A DNA stretch of 64,000 nt from Rikenellaceae bacterium (GTDB lineage Bacteria > Bacteroidota > Bacteroidia > Bacteroidales > Rikenellaceae). The position numbers were made by a program, and so were the translations under genes. The notes under the pieces were generated by a model. It did not search any database and was not told the origin of the DNA. It worked only from the letters and a program-made list of their open reading frames with translations. The DNA is taken from assembly GCA_015060065.1 (NCBI GenBank), contig SUZF01000011.1, positions 1 to 64,000 of the forward strand. The letters are read 5' to 3'. Positions 35,717 to 45,416 of this stretch are shown piece by piece (within the stretch, counting starts at the first letter, position 1; every line of letters starts with the position of its first letter).

Positions 35717-37087
35717 CTACTCCTCGGTAAAGAGAGCCTTCGGGAGTTGCGAGATGTTGTTGATGCGGATAATCTCGATGCCTTTGGGCGCCTTGAACGA
35801 CTTGGAGATATAGCCCGAAACCACAATGCGACGGAATCCCAAACGCGCAGCCTCGCTGATGCGCTGCTCGGTGCGGGGTGCGGGGCGTACCTCGCCCGAA
35901 AGGCCCAACTCGCCTGCACAGCAGATACCCTCGTTAATCGGTCGGTCGTAATATGACGAAATTACAGCCGCCACAACAGCCAAATCCAAGCCCGTGTCGG
36001 CAACCTTGAATCCACCGGCAAAGTTGAGGAAAACATCTTTTTGGAACATCTTCATTCCGACCCTCTTTTCGAGGATGGCGAGCAACATATTCATTCGTCG
36101 GGCGTCGTAGCCCGTAGCGTTGCGTTGAGGCGTTCCGTAGGCGGCACTGCTGACCAGAGCCTGCACCTCGATAAGATAGGGACGGATGCCGTCTGCCGAA
36201 GCACCTACGGCTATGCCACTTAACGGCTCGTCGTAGTGCGAGAGGAGTATCTCCGATGGATTCTCAACGGCACGCAATCCGTTGTCGAGCATTTCGAAGA
36301 CACCAATCTCGAATGTCGCTCCGAAGCGGTTTTTGATGCCGCGCAATATGCGATAGACATTGTTGCCGTCGCCCTCGAACTGCAAAACCACATCGACGAT
36401 ATGTTCCAGAATCTTGGGGCCGGCAATGGTGCCGTCTTTGGTAATGTGTCCGATGATAAATATCGACGTGCCGCTACTCTTGGCATATTTGAGCAACGTG
36501 GCGGCACACTCTCTAATCTGCGATACGCTGCCTGCCGACGAGTCGATAAGGTCGGTGTAGATGGTCTGTATCGAGTCGATGACCACAAAGTCGGGGTGTA
36601 ACTCCTCAATCTGGGCAACGATATTTTCGAGCAGTGTTTCTGTATAGACTATGCACTCCTCGTTGCCGATGCCGATGCGCGAGGCGCGTAGTTTTATCTG
36701 CTCGGCAGACTCCTCTCCCGATACGTAGAGGCAACGCAACCCATTTGCCGAGAGTGCTATCTGCAACGAAAGAGTCGATTTTCCGATGCCCGGCTCGCCA
36801 CCGATAAGTATCAGCGACCCCGGAACCATACCGCCTCCCAGCACGCGATTAACCTCGCTGTTGCCGAGGTCTATGCGACGGTTGTCGCTACGTTCAATCT
36901 CGCTTACGCGCTGTGGGCGCGAGGTGGGGATGTTGGCTATCGATGCTGCCACCGAACTGCTCTCCTTCGAGATAACCTCCTCGGCAAACGTATTCCACTC
37001 GCCACACGAGGGGCAACGTCCGAGCCACTTGGGAGCCTCGAAACCGCAGTTTTTGCAGAAATATGCCTTCTTGACCTTTGCTGCCAT
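35717..37087 (-). CDS. radA: DNA repair protein RadA
   Basis: 456 residues. A branch-migration helicase-like RecA homologue that helps process recombination intermediates. N-terminal zinc finger CKNCG...CPSCGEW (C11, C14, C25, C28), Walker A GGEPGIGKST, the RadA-specific KNRFG motif, and a C-terminal Lon-like domain (DLAVVAAVISSYYDRPI). Start MAAKVKKAYFC. It follows rseP by 12 bp. Confidence 0.96.
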   Translation of the reverse strand: MAAKVKKAYFCKNCGFEAPKWLGRCPSCGEWNTFAEEVISKESSSVAASIANIPTSRPQRVSEIERSDNRRIDLGNSEVNRVLGGGMVPGSLILIGGEPGIGKSTLSLQIALSANGLRCLYVSGEESAEQIKLRASRIGIGNEECIVYTETLLENIVAQIEELHPDFVVIDSIQTIYTDLIDSSAGSVSQIRECAATLLKYAKSSGTSIFIIGHITKDGTIAGPKILEHIVDVVLQFEGDGNNVYRILRGIKNRFGATFEIGVFEMLDNGLRAVENPSEILLSHYDEPLSGIAVGASADGIRPYLIEVQALVSSAAYGTPQRNATGYDARRMNMLLAILEKRVGMKMFQKDVFLNFAGGFKVADTGLDLAVVAAVISSYYDRPINEGICCAGELGLSGEVRPAPRTEQRISEAARLGFRRIVVSGYISKSFKAPKGIEIIRINNISQLPKALFTEE

Positions 37088-37099
37088 AGTTGTTATTGC

Positions 37100-38419
37100 T
37101 TATTTGATGAAGAATCGGTAGATGTCGTTGCCGTTGGCATAGACGAGCAGGATGAGCAATAGTACAAGTCCCACATACTGCGCAATTTCAAGGAACTTGT
37201 CGCTCGGCTTACGACGTGTAATCATCTCCCACAACGTGAAGAGTGAGTGTCCGCCATCGAGTCCCGGAATGGGGATGATGTTCATCACTGCAAGGATTAT
37301 CGAAAGGAACGCTGTGGTGTTCCAGAATGCAAACCAATTCCACTCTCCGGGGAAGATGCTTCCTATCGAGATGAAGCCACCGAGGCTCTTGTACATCTCG
37401 GTTTTCGGGCTGAATATCATCTTCAACTGTTGCCAATAGCCCGTGAGTTGTTTTGCTGTAAGTCGTGCTCCTGCCGGAATTGACTCCCAGAACGTGTAGT
37501 GGCGTGTGCGCAACTCGAAGGGTGTTGCCATAATGATACCGATGCGGCCATCTTCGCTTACGGGCAACGCAATCTGTACTGTGCCACCCTGACGCTCGAT
37601 ATCGAGCGTTACCTCCTCGCCCTTATGCTCGGCAAGAAGTTCTTTGAGGAGCGTGGCATCATCCGTAATGGTGCCATTGACGCCCTTGATGCGGTCGCCT
37701 GCGAGAATGCCTGCCGTGCGTGCAGCCTCGAAATCGACACTATCGACAATCATCGGCACCACGGGAGAGTACAGACCCTTGAACTCTTCGTTATTGCGCA
37801 TTGCGAGCAACTGGTCGTAGGGTATAGTGAATTCCTGCTGCATACCTGCACGCTCGACAACTACCGTGCGGTCGTTATCCGAGAGTACCAGTGCATTGAG
37901 AATCTCGTTTACGTTGTCAATCTCCTTGCCATCAATCGAGATTATGCGGTCGCCATCCACAAATCCCATCTGCTCGGCAGTGGCGTTGAAGTTATAGCCC
38001 CACTTGACATCTTCGTTGGCGAGGTAACTGCTGCCCCAAGTGTAGGAGATACCGCAGTAAATCATAAACGCCAACACCAAGTTCATCACAACACCCGCAA
38101 TCATGACGAGGAATCGCTGCCACGCGGGCTTTGCGCGAAACTCCCACGGTTGTACAGGCTGCTTCATCTGCTCGGTGTCCATTGACTCGTCAATCATTCC
38201 TGCAATCTTGACATATCCTCCCAGCGGCACCCAGCCCAAGCCGTACTCCGTGTTGCCTCGCTTAAACTTGAAGAGCGAAAACCACGGGTCAAAGAATATG
38301 TAGAATTTCTCGACACGGATGCCGAAGATGCGCGCTACAATAAAGTGTCCGAACTCGTGAATTGCAACCAAGAGCGAAAGGCTCATAAAGAGTTGCACAA
38401 CCTTGATAAAAATTTCCAT
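37100..38419 (-). CDS. rseP: Site-2 intramembrane metalloprotease RseP
   Basis: 439 residues. HEFGH near residue 21 in the first transmembrane helix and GLDGGHSLF near residue 380 provide the zinc ligands. Two PDZ-type regions lie between (FVDGDRIISIDGKEI, ILAGDRIKGVNG). In the inner membrane it cleaves anti-sigma factors or leftover signal peptides. Dxr lies two genes upstream, the common dxr-rseP arrangement here interrupted by DUF5715. Confidence 0.95.
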   Translation of the reverse strand: MEIFIKVVQLFMSLSLLVAIHEFGHFIVARIFGIRVEKFYIFFDPWFSLFKFKRGNTEYGLGWVPLGGYVKIAGMIDESMDTEQMKQPVQPWEFRAKPAWQRFLVMIAGVVMNLVLAFMIYCGISYTWGSSYLANEDVKWGYNFNATAEQMGFVDGDRIISIDGKEIDNVNEILNALVLSDNDRTVVVERAGMQQEFTIPYDQLLAMRNNEEFKGLYSPVVPMIVDSVDFEAARTAGILAGDRIKGVNGTITDDATLLKELLAEHKGEEVTLDIERQGGTVQIALPVSEDGRIGIIMATPFELRTRHYTFWESIPAGARLTAKQLTGYWQQLKMIFSPKTEMYKSLGGFISIGSIFPGEWNWFAFWNTTAFLSIILAVMNIIPIPGLDGGHSLFTLWEMITRRKPSDKFLEIAQYVGLVLLLILLVYANGNDIYRFFIK

Positions 38420-38470
38420 ATCTTTTTTACAGTTTTTATTTTGCTTAAATCATCTCTCTCTGTTATGCTA

Positions 38471-39337
38471 CTACCTAACGGTTATGTGGTAGCAATATTG
38501 CTTACGTTCAATCTTTACATAACAACGCCCCGCCTTGCGAAGTTCGTGCAGGGTCTGTGCCAACGCCAAGCGTAATTCATAGTCATTTCGTGGTTTGAGT
38601 TCATCCGCCCCGAAACGTACATACGAGATGTCGATGGTTGTGGCGTTGCAGTGGCACGATGCCGATGAGGCATTTACGTTTGTCTTTCTCAATTTGGCGA
38701 TATCCTCCTCGGTGCGCAGAACGCTTGTGACGACAAATCGCGATTTCGATTGTGTCTTCTCTTGGAAGCCCTCTGCTATATCGTCGAGCAACTCCTCTAC
38801 CTTTGGTACAACGTATGGCGACGACACGGTCAGGTCGCGGACAATATATTTCGAGTTGCTCTCTATCTGCACCAACTTTCCACTCCTGCGTAATTTCTTA
38901 TATTTTGCCTCAATCTCGGCTCTCGATTTGAAGGGCGGAAGTCCGTTTTTGAGCGCGGCAGCCTTCTGTTTCTTTTGCAGGTCGTTGAAGTGTCGCTCAT
39001 AGGTGCTTGTTCTGCCCGTCAGCGGCTTGTAGGTGTCCTCTTGCGAGTCAGTGAGATTTAGAGTGAATATTGTGGCAAGAATCGGCACCAACTGCATCGT
39101 AAGGCTGTGGAATGCCACCTTGCGCGTACCTCGTCGTATCTTTATCGTGAGGAAGAGCATTGCTGCCAAATATACCGCTATAACGATATATAGGCAGACC
39201 CACAACGCCAGCGGAATGTTGAAGTAGAGATAGGCATAACGCAACGCCCAACCCGCCACGCCCAGACAGATGAGCGTGATGAAATAATATGCGGACTGAA
39301 TCGCTAATCTGCGCCAATTTATCCCACTGAACTCCAT
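38471..39337 (-). CDS. DUF5715 family membrane protein, peptidase-M15-like
   Basis: About 288 residues from MEFSGINWRRLA (a GTG two codons earlier is possible). Three N-terminal transmembrane helices (YYFITLICLGVAGWALRY, WVCLYIVIAVYLAAMLFL, then QLVPILATIFTL) are followed by an exported domain. SRFVVTSVLRTEEDIAKL and the SCHCNATTIDISYVRF segment recall the VanY/M15 carboxypeptidase zinc site S-x-H-x-x-G-x-x-D, with Asn in place of Gly. Possible peptidoglycan role, inferred. It sits between dxr and rseP. Confidence 0.75.
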   Translation of the reverse strand: MEFSGINWRRLAIQSAYYFITLICLGVAGWALRYAYLYFNIPLALWVCLYIVIAVYLAAMLFLTIKIRRGTRKVAFHSLTMQLVPILATIFTLNLTDSQEDTYKPLTGRTSTYERHFNDLQKKQKAAALKNGLPPFKSRAEIEAKYKKLRRSGKLVQIESNSKYIVRDLTVSSPYVVPKVEELLDDIAEGFQEKTQSKSRFVVTSVLRTEEDIAKLRKTNVNASSASCHCNATTIDISYVRFGADELKPRNDYELRLALAQTLHELRKAGRCYVKIERKQYCYHITVR

Positions 39338-39345
39338 ATACACCT

Positions 39346-40500
39346 CTAAATCTTCAAAAATTCTCGTGCCAGAGCGCGAGACTCCTCGTTATTGGCTGCG
39401 TAGTCATCAAGGGTCGGCACATCTACGAATTGAGCCTTCGAGAGTGCGTACTCTATCGTCTTGACGATATCGGTATAGCGACACTTTCCGGCAAGGAAGG
39501 CTGCGACGGCAACCTCGTTTGCTCCGTTCATCGTGCAGGCCGCTGTGCCTCGTCGGCGTAGGCAGTCGTAGGCGATGTCGAGTGCCGGATACTTCACTCT
39601 ATCCACCTCGCGGAAGGTGAGGGTGGGGTGGTCAGCGAAGTTGAATCGCTCCGCAGAACGCACAGCACGCTTGGGAAACATCAGAGCCAAACTTATGGGC
39701 ATGTGCATATCGGGAGTGCCGAGTTGAGCCTTTAAGGCACCGTCTTCGAACTCCACGAGCGAATGAACGATAGCCTCCGGATGCAGAATGACCGAAATCT
39801 GCTCCGCCTCGACACCGAAGAGGTGGTGTGCCTCGATAACCTCGAAGCCTTTATTGACCAGCGTTGCCGAATCGATGGTAATCTTTGCACCCATCGACCA
39901 CAGCGGGTGTTTCAGGGCCTGTGCCGGTGTAACATCATCCAATGCCTCGCGCGGAAGGTCGCGGAAGGCCCCTCCGCTGCATGTTATGATAAGCCTGCGC
40001 AATGGCGATTGCTCGCCCATAAGACACTGAAATATAGCCGAATGTTCCGAGTCTATCGGCAGTATCGGAGTGCGCTTTTTGAGTGCCAACGGCATAATCA
40101 TATCGCCTGCTACAACAAGGCTCTCCTTGTTGGCGAGAGCGACCCTCTTGCCGTTCTCAATGGCGCGCACGGTCGGGAGCATACCCGCATATCCGACCAA
40201 CGCATTTACGACCGTTGTAATCTGCGAATTGCATACAGCATCAACAACCGCCTGCTCTCCGGCATAGACCTTGACATCGGTCTCGACAAGGGCGGCTTTC
40301 AGCGGTGCATAGAATTGCTCGTCGGCAATTACGACGCAGTCGGCATCGAACTCGATGGCTTGACGTGCCAACAATTCCCAATTGTGATGGGCTGTGAGGG
40401 TTACAATCTCGAATCTGTCGGGGTTCTCGCGCACGATATCGAGGGTCTGAACTCCTATCGAGCCGGTCGAGCCGAGTACGGCAAGTTTTTCTCTCTTCAT
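39346..40500 (-). CDS. dxr: 1-deoxy-D-xylulose 5-phosphate reductoisomerase
   Basis: Second step of the non-mevalonate isoprenoid pathway: converts DXP to MEP with NADPH. 384 residues. LGSTGSIGVQTLDIV is the NADPH loop. LPIDSEHSAIFQCL carries the metal and substrate ligands. HPLWSMGAKITIDSATLVNKG (segments WSMGAKITIDS and VNKGFEVIEAHHLFG) completes the core. It follows the M23-like gene by 3 bp. Confidence 0.96.
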   Translation of the reverse strand: MKREKLAVLGSTGSIGVQTLDIVRENPDRFEIVTLTAHHNWELLARQAIEFDADCVVIADEQFYAPLKAALVETDVKVYAGEQAVVDAVCNSQITTVVNALVGYAGMLPTVRAIENGKRVALANKESLVVAGDMIMPLALKKRTPILPIDSEHSAIFQCLMGEQSPLRRLIITCSGGAFRDLPREALDDVTPAQALKHPLWSMGAKITIDSATLVNKGFEVIEAHHLFGVEAEQISVILHPEAIVHSLVEFEDGALKAQLGTPDMHMPISLALMFPKRAVRSAERFNFADHPTLTFREVDRVKYPALDIAYDCLRRRGTAACTMNGANEVAVAAFLAGKCRYTDIVKTIEYALSKAQFVDVPTLDDYAANNEESRALAREFLKI

Positions 40501-40503
40501 CTG

Positions 40504-41373
40504 CTAAAATACTATATATCCTTCGGGGTCAGCGGCTTTACCTCCGTTCCATAACTCAAATTCGAAATGATTGCTGCCGTCGGATGCGGGATTTTCGGCA
40601 CTATATCCGATAACCTCGCCTCCCTTGACAACTTGTCCCTTCGTGACTAATGTCTGCGATAGGTTTTTATAGACCGAAACCAATCCGTTGGGGTGCTGAA
40701 TCTCGATAATGTTTGACTTGTCGGGTGTCCAGACCGAGGTCAGCACCGTACCGTCTGCTGTGGCAGTAACCTGTGCCGAGGAGGCACAGACCATACCGAT
40801 ACCATAAACACCCTCGCGGAGGTTGAATCGCTTGGTAATGATGCCATCAACGGGGATAATCATCTCCATATTTTCGCGTATCGAGGAGTTCGGTCTGACG
40901 GTGGTATGTAGCCCGTATGCTCCGTCTCCCTCCATCTGCGCACGTAGCAGCGAATCCTCCAACGATGGCAGAATCAGAGCCTTCGAGCGGTGGATGCTGT
41001 CGGTGGCTATGGTGGTGCGGACTGCGGGGGTCTTGCCGTTCATTATCAATGAGATATTGTCGTTGTAAATCAGCATCTCGTTCATCCTGCGCTCAATAGA
41101 GTCTAAACGCATAACACTCTCCATCAGGCTCTCTCGCGAGCGTGCTGCATCGCTCTTGTAGCCGGGCAGAAACTCCAAGATGGGGGTATATGCGACCAGT
41201 AACAGAATGATGCCGAAAATCAGGAAAAAGAGTGCCGTCAGTGCGGCAAAAGCACTCGATGGCGAGATGAGAATGTGCCACTCCTCGCTGTTATTCTCGA
41301 TGTCGAGCATGCTGAACCTACGTTTGCGCATAATGCTGCGCCACCACGCAGTTATCGACTTAATCCACTTCAT
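40504..41373 (-). CDS. Membrane-anchored M23-like protein with degenerate metal site
   Basis: 289 residues: a cytoplasmic tail, one transmembrane helix (FAALTALFFLIFGIILLLVAY), a coiled region, and a C-terminal LytM-type domain (GVYGIGMVCASSAQVTAT ... YKNLSQTLVTKGQVVKGGEV). The HxxxD pair expected after the GxR strand is absent, the YAHL motif is YKNL, and the H-x-H is NHFEFEL with one His replaced. It is probably not an active endopeptidase; it may instead activate amidases as EnvC does, which is inference. First gene of the dxr operon. Confidence 0.82.
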   Translation of the reverse strand: MKWIKSITAWWRSIMRKRRFSMLDIENNSEEWHILISPSSAFAALTALFFLIFGIILLLVAYTPILEFLPGYKSDAARSRESLMESVMRLDSIERRMNEMLIYNDNISLIMNGKTPAVRTTIATDSIHRSKALILPSLEDSLLRAQMEGDGAYGLHTTVRPNSSIRENMEMIIPVDGIITKRFNLREGVYGIGMVCASSAQVTATADGTVLTSVWTPDKSNIIEIQHPNGLVSVYKNLSQTLVTKGQVVKGGEVIGYSAENPASDGSNHFEFELWNGGKAADPEGYIVF

Positions 41374-41442
41374 ACCTATACTTTATTACGCAAAGATAAC
41401 CAAATTTGATGAATAGAATGGTAGAACTTTACGAAATTTTGT

Positions 41443-41450
41443 TACCTTTG
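41443..41450 (+). promoter_or_regulatory. -7 box of the nucleotidyltransferase gene
   Basis: TACCTTTG, 29 bp before ATG 41480; the -33 box is not clear. Confidence 0.5.
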
Positions 41451-41479
41451 TAGCAATTAACGTAAAATCCTACAAAATT

Positions 41480-42388
41480 ATGATTAAACCGACATTATTG
41501 GTCCTCGCAGCAGGTATGGGTTCGCGCTATGGTTCGCTCAAACAGATGGACGGCGTAGGCCCCAACGGTGAGGCTATTATTGACTATTCGATTTACGATG
41601 CTATCCGTGCAGGATTCGGTAAGGTGGTGTTCGTTATTCGTCACTCGTTTGAAAAGGAGTTTACCGAGGTCTTCAATGCCGAGCGTTTCGGTGGCAGAAT
41701 CGAGGTAGAGTATGTTTTTCAGGAGTTGGACTATCTCCCCGAAGGTTTTAGTGTCCCGGAGGGGCGTGTGAAGCCGTGGGGTACCAACCACGCAGTGATG
41801 ATGGCGGCAGATGCAATCAAAGAGCCGTTTGCCGTTATCAATGCCGACGACTTCTATGGTGCTGATGCTTACAAGGTTATCGGCAACTATTTGAGCAATC
41901 TCGAAGGTTCGAAAAATCACTACTGCATGGTCGGATACGAGGTTAATAAGACTCTCTCGGAGAATGGTACCGTGTCGCGTGGTGTCTGTGAGATTGACGA
42001 AAACCGTTTCTTGACCTCGATGGTCGAGCGCACGCAGATTGAGCGTGTGAATGGCACCATCGTATTCCACGACCTTGGCACTGACGAGCCTCTGGCAGAG
42101 AATACTCCCGTGTCGATGAATCTCTTCGGCTTTACGCCCGACTATTTCGACTACTCGAAGGAGTATTTCAAGGGCTTCCTTGCCGAGAATAGCGAGAATT
42201 TGAAGGCAGAGTTCTTTATTCCTTTGATGGTTAATCATCTGACCGGCAATGGCACCGCAAAACTCAAAGTGTTGAGTACTACGGCCCTTTGGTTTGGTGT
42301 GACCTATAAGGAGGATAAACCCGCATTGGTTGCCAAGATTGAGCAACTGATTGCTGACGGAGTATATCCCCGCAATCTCTGGGAATAG
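41480..42388 (+). CDS. Sugar-phosphate nucleotidyltransferase-like protein
   Basis: 302 residues, GT-A fold. The nucleotide loop LVLAAGMGSRYGSLKQMDGVGP is split for citation as LAAGMGSRYG and LKQMDGVGPNG. INADDFYG carries the metal-binding Asp pair. It belongs to a Bacteroidetes/Firmicutes group annotated as NTP transferase, of unknown sugar. Monocistronic, with its own promoter and two terminators behind it. It might supply activated sugars for the export locus across the terminators; not shown. Confidence 0.85.
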   Translation: MIKPTLLVLAAGMGSRYGSLKQMDGVGPNGEAIIDYSIYDAIRAGFGKVVFVIRHSFEKEFTEVFNAERFGGRIEVEYVFQELDYLPEGFSVPEGRVKPWGTNHAVMMAADAIKEPFAVINADDFYGADAYKVIGNYLSNLEGSKNHYCMVGYEVNKTLSENGTVSRGVCEIDENRFLTSMVERTQIERVNGTIVFHDLGTDEPLAENTPVSMNLFGFTPDYFDYSKEYFKGFLAENSENLKAEFFIPLMVNHLTGNGTAKLKVLSTTALWFGVTYKEDKPALVAKIEQLIADGVYPRNLWE

Positions 42389-42415
42389 GCGTAGAGTCTG
42401 CGTAGTAAGCGATTA

Positions 42416-42454
42416 GGGAAGTCTTGCAGAGTGTGGGACTTCCTTATTTTTTTT
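42416..42454 (+). terminator. Terminator 1 after the nucleotidyltransferase gene
   Basis: GGAAGTC (42417-42423) pairs with GACTTCC (42437-42443); an eight-T run follows closely. Confidence 0.75.
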
Positions 42455-42506
42455 GTGAATTGCCACTCTCCTCAAATTCCTTAACAGTCAATGTCTATTG
42501 GCTCTT

Positions 42507-42550
42507 AAAAAAAGAGGCTGTCCGACAATTAAGTCCGGACAGCCTCTTTT
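42507..42550. terminator. Bidirectional terminator between convergent units
   Basis: A perfect 15-bp stem (42510-42524 with 42536-42550), A run on the left and T run on the right. It closes both the nucleotidyltransferase gene and the polysaccharide export operon (ends at 42574). Confidence 0.9.
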
Positions 42551-42573
42551 GGGGTTAAATCTCCGTGAGTGGG

Positions 42574-42963
42574 CTACTCGTAGAGTATGCCGTCTCGGAT
42601 AAGCAGTTCACGCATCTTCTCCCAATCGACGAAGGGTTGGTGGATGCCCTCCATAAATTTTAGAGGGCAACCCACAGCCGCATCATCAATATAGAAGTCG
42701 GCATAGACCTTGGGGGACTTTGTCCACGACTTCTGTTCGGGATTCTCGTTTACCGCATAGAGTGGAATCTTGTTCTCGGCAAACCACTCCTTGGCATCTT
42801 TGAGAATCGAACCGCTACGCATTGTGAAGAGAATCAACTTACAACCCTGTTGCGTGAGTTCGCGCAACACAGGTACGGCTCCGATATCCATTCCGATATG
42901 GGGATATTCGTGAGTGACGCACGTGCCGTCAAAATCTATTGCTATAACGGTTCCTTTTGCCAT
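42574..42963 (-). CDS. Small HAD-like phosphatase
   Basis: 129 residues. AIDFDGTC near residue 8 is HAD motif I (D10, D12), LFTMRSGS is motif II, and YADFYIDDAAVG is the motif IV Asp pair. It has no cap domain, and the family resembles small Bacteroidetes HAD proteins that act on phosphorylated sugars or lipids. It lies 2 bp after the Wzc-type kinase gene, so it may serve polysaccharide synthesis; substrate unknown. Confidence 0.85.
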   Translation of the reverse strand: MAKGTVIAIDFDGTCVTHEYPHIGMDIGAVPVLRELTQQGCKLILFTMRSGSILKDAKEWFAENKIPLYAVNENPEQKSWTKSPKVYADFYIDDAAVGCPLKFMEGIHQPFVDWEKMRELLIRDGILYE

Positions 42964-42965
42964 AA

Positions 42966-45404
42966 TCAGTGCTTATGTTTTTTGTGAAAAGCCTTCTTGT
43001 ATGCTCGCACAATTACGTTTGCGTTGGCGAGGGTGTTATCCATACCATAAGTATAGCCATAGCCTCGCTTGAAGGTCGAGCCATTCAGTACGATACACAT
43101 ATTTGCAATCTTCTTCTCGACGTGCAGGCGCTCAACATCGGGCAACTGACGTACATCCGAGAAGTTCTCGCGAACGACGTACATACAGAGGTCTGCCAAG
43201 CGGTTGGTGATGATACCATCCGCCACAGCCATTGCCGGTACGCTATCGATGATGATGTAGTCATACATCTCGCGCAACTTGGCAAACAACTCATCCAAAC
43301 GCGACGAGAGCAACATCTCGGCAGGGTTGGGCGGTTGAAGACCTGCGTACATTATATCGAGATTATCGTGCATTCCGCTATTGGAAACGATAGGCTTGAT
43401 ATCATTAACCATGCCCGACATATAGGCGGTCAAACCATTCGCATCGCCACGGTGTCCGAGTTGCTTGGTCAGCGTGCGACGACGCAGGTCCAAATCGACA
43501 ATCAGCACCTTCTTGCCAGACATCGCAATCGTCACCGCAAGGTTGGTCGAGATGAAAGTTTTACCTGCGTGAGGCATAGTTGAAAGTACCTGAATTACCT
43601 TTGCCTCCGTGCCATTGACATTCATGAAACTCATATTGGTACGCAGGATACGGAATGCCTCCGAGATGCTGTCGCGACCATTCTCGCGAACAATAACACC
43701 CTTGCTGTTAATGCCGCCACTTGCCGCAGGAATATCTCCGAGGTATGGTGCTGAAATATGACGCTCGATATCACGACGGCTCTTGACCGTGGTGCTTAAC
43801 GACATGCTCAAATAGATAACTCCAAACGGAATGAGGAATCCGAGTACGAGTGCAGCCAACAGAATCAACATTGTGCGCGGAGCAATCGGGCGTGCCGAGC
43901 CGAATGCCGGATCGACGATGCGGGCATTGCTCTCGGTAATGGCAATCGAGAGAGAGTTCTCCTCGCGCTTGTTAAGCAGGTAGAGGTACAACTCCTCCTT
44001 GATGCGCTGCTGACGCGCAATCGAGAGGTACTGCTTCTCCTGCGAAGGTGCTACCGAGATTCGACGGTCGGTCTTGCTCTCCTCGGCGCGAATGTTATTC
44101 AACTGAATATCGAGAGCCGAGATGTGAGAGTCGAGAGCCGAGAGGATGCTGTTGCGAATAGCAGCAAGGTTGTGGTCCAACTCGACAATCACAGGGTTGC
44201 TGGTCGAGCCGTCAGCGATAAGTTTCTCGCGACGCAGAAGGGCAAGGTTGTAGTTCTCGATTTGGGTGTTGATAGCCGAGCCAGATGCTCCGGAGAAGGA
44301 GGTAGTTACGGGTATCAGCATGTGTGTCTTTGAGTTGTCTTTCAGATAGTTGCGCACATACTCCGCAATGTACATCTGATTCTCAACGCTCAAACTCTCG
44401 CTTCTGAATCGGGTGCTTTCGGTCATAATGCGCTGCGCCTCGGTCTCCAAGTCGAAGAGTTTGTTCTGCTTCTTGAACGACTCAATCTCCTCATCCACAG
44501 CACCGAGGTCCTTGCTGATAATCTCCAAACGGTCGTTGATAAACTCGGCAGTAGCCTCGGCAATCTTCTGCTTGTCGCGGATAGCGTCGCTGTTATAGAC
44601 GTGAATCAACGTATTCAGGATATCCTCGGCACGCTGCGGTACATTGTCATTAACCGAGAGGGTGATAATTGAAGACATCTTGTTTGCCACAGCCGACGAC
44701 ACTGCCTTGCGGTAAGCCGATGCTACGCTCTTGCGCGAGCCTTTGGCGAAACTGATGGTCTTGCCCTCGAAGTCGGGGTTCATAAACGCCGTCTCACGGA
44801 TGATGATATTACCCACGGGGGTCGAGATGGTGTCGTTAAGTGCGCCCTTCGCTACGAAGTTGCGCTCGCGACGGCTCTTGATATTCAGGGCGTCGAATGC
44901 GGTAACAGAGACCTGTTTCTCCGGGAGAATATTGACCTCGAAGGAGCAACTCTTATCCTCGAAATCATCAACGATGACAACATCGATGGGCGAGCGGTGA
45001 TAGAGGTCTGTGTCGTTCAGTCTGCCCACCTCCTTGTAGCGGGTGGCGAGTCCAAGGATATCGACAACCTCCTCCATCAGTCGGCGCGACTGAATCACAA
45101 AGAGTTCGTTATCTACATTGCGACGACCTACACCGAGAATATCGTTAAAGGCGAGGATGTCGTTGCTACCGCCCTTGCGGCTATCCTTAACCAAGATGGT
45201 CGCATCGCGCTTATATACCTTCGGGGTAGTCTTTACGTAGAAGATGCCTACGCACAGACATACGAAAATCGAGATGGCAAACCAATACCAATTGCGGAAC
45301 ATCGCCTTGAAGAGGTCTTCGAGTGTGAATGACGAAGTGGTCTCGGATTGGCTGTGTCCGTTACTTGTAAATGCCTCGTTTTGAGGGTTTTTGTATTCAA
45401 TCAT
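42966..45404 (-). CDS. Polysaccharide co-polymerase / tyrosine autokinase (Wzc type)
   Basis: 812 residues. A Wzz domain with one transmembrane helix (WYWFAISIFVCLCVGIFYV) near residue 45, a long periplasmic coiled-coil region, a second helix (TMLILLAALVLGFLIPFGVIY) near residue 515, then a cytoplasmic BY-kinase: MPHAGKTF (Walker A), VDLDLRRRTL (A'), YDYIIIDSVPAMAVAD (B). The C-terminal Tyr cluster is short (GYGYTYG). It controls chain length and export of capsule or exopolysaccharide with the Wza-type protein encoded just upstream (12-bp gap). Confidence 0.94.
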   Translation of the reverse strand: MIEYKNPQNEAFTSNGHSQSETTSSFTLEDLFKAMFRNWYWFAISIFVCLCVGIFYVKTTPKVYKRDATILVKDSRKGGSNDILAFNDILGVGRRNVDNELFVIQSRRLMEEVVDILGLATRYKEVGRLNDTDLYHRSPIDVVIVDDFEDKSCSFEVNILPEKQVSVTAFDALNIKSRRERNFVAKGALNDTISTPVGNIIIRETAFMNPDFEGKTISFAKGSRKSVASAYRKAVSSAVANKMSSIITLSVNDNVPQRAEDILNTLIHVYNSDAIRDKQKIAEATAEFINDRLEIISKDLGAVDEEIESFKKQNKLFDLETEAQRIMTESTRFRSESLSVENQMYIAEYVRNYLKDNSKTHMLIPVTTSFSGASGSAINTQIENYNLALLRREKLIADGSTSNPVIVELDHNLAAIRNSILSALDSHISALDIQLNNIRAEESKTDRRISVAPSQEKQYLSIARQQRIKEELYLYLLNKREENSLSIAITESNARIVDPAFGSARPIAPRTMLILLAALVLGFLIPFGVIYLSMSLSTTVKSRRDIERHISAPYLGDIPAASGGINSKGVIVRENGRDSISEAFRILRTNMSFMNVNGTEAKVIQVLSTMPHAGKTFISTNLAVTIAMSGKKVLIVDLDLRRRTLTKQLGHRGDANGLTAYMSGMVNDIKPIVSNSGMHDNLDIMYAGLQPPNPAEMLLSSRLDELFAKLREMYDYIIIDSVPAMAVADGIITNRLADLCMYVVRENFSDVRQLPDVERLHVEKKIANMCIVLNGSTFKRGYGYTYGMDNTLANANVIVRAYKKAFHKKHKH

Positions 45405-45416
45405 AGCCTTCTAATC

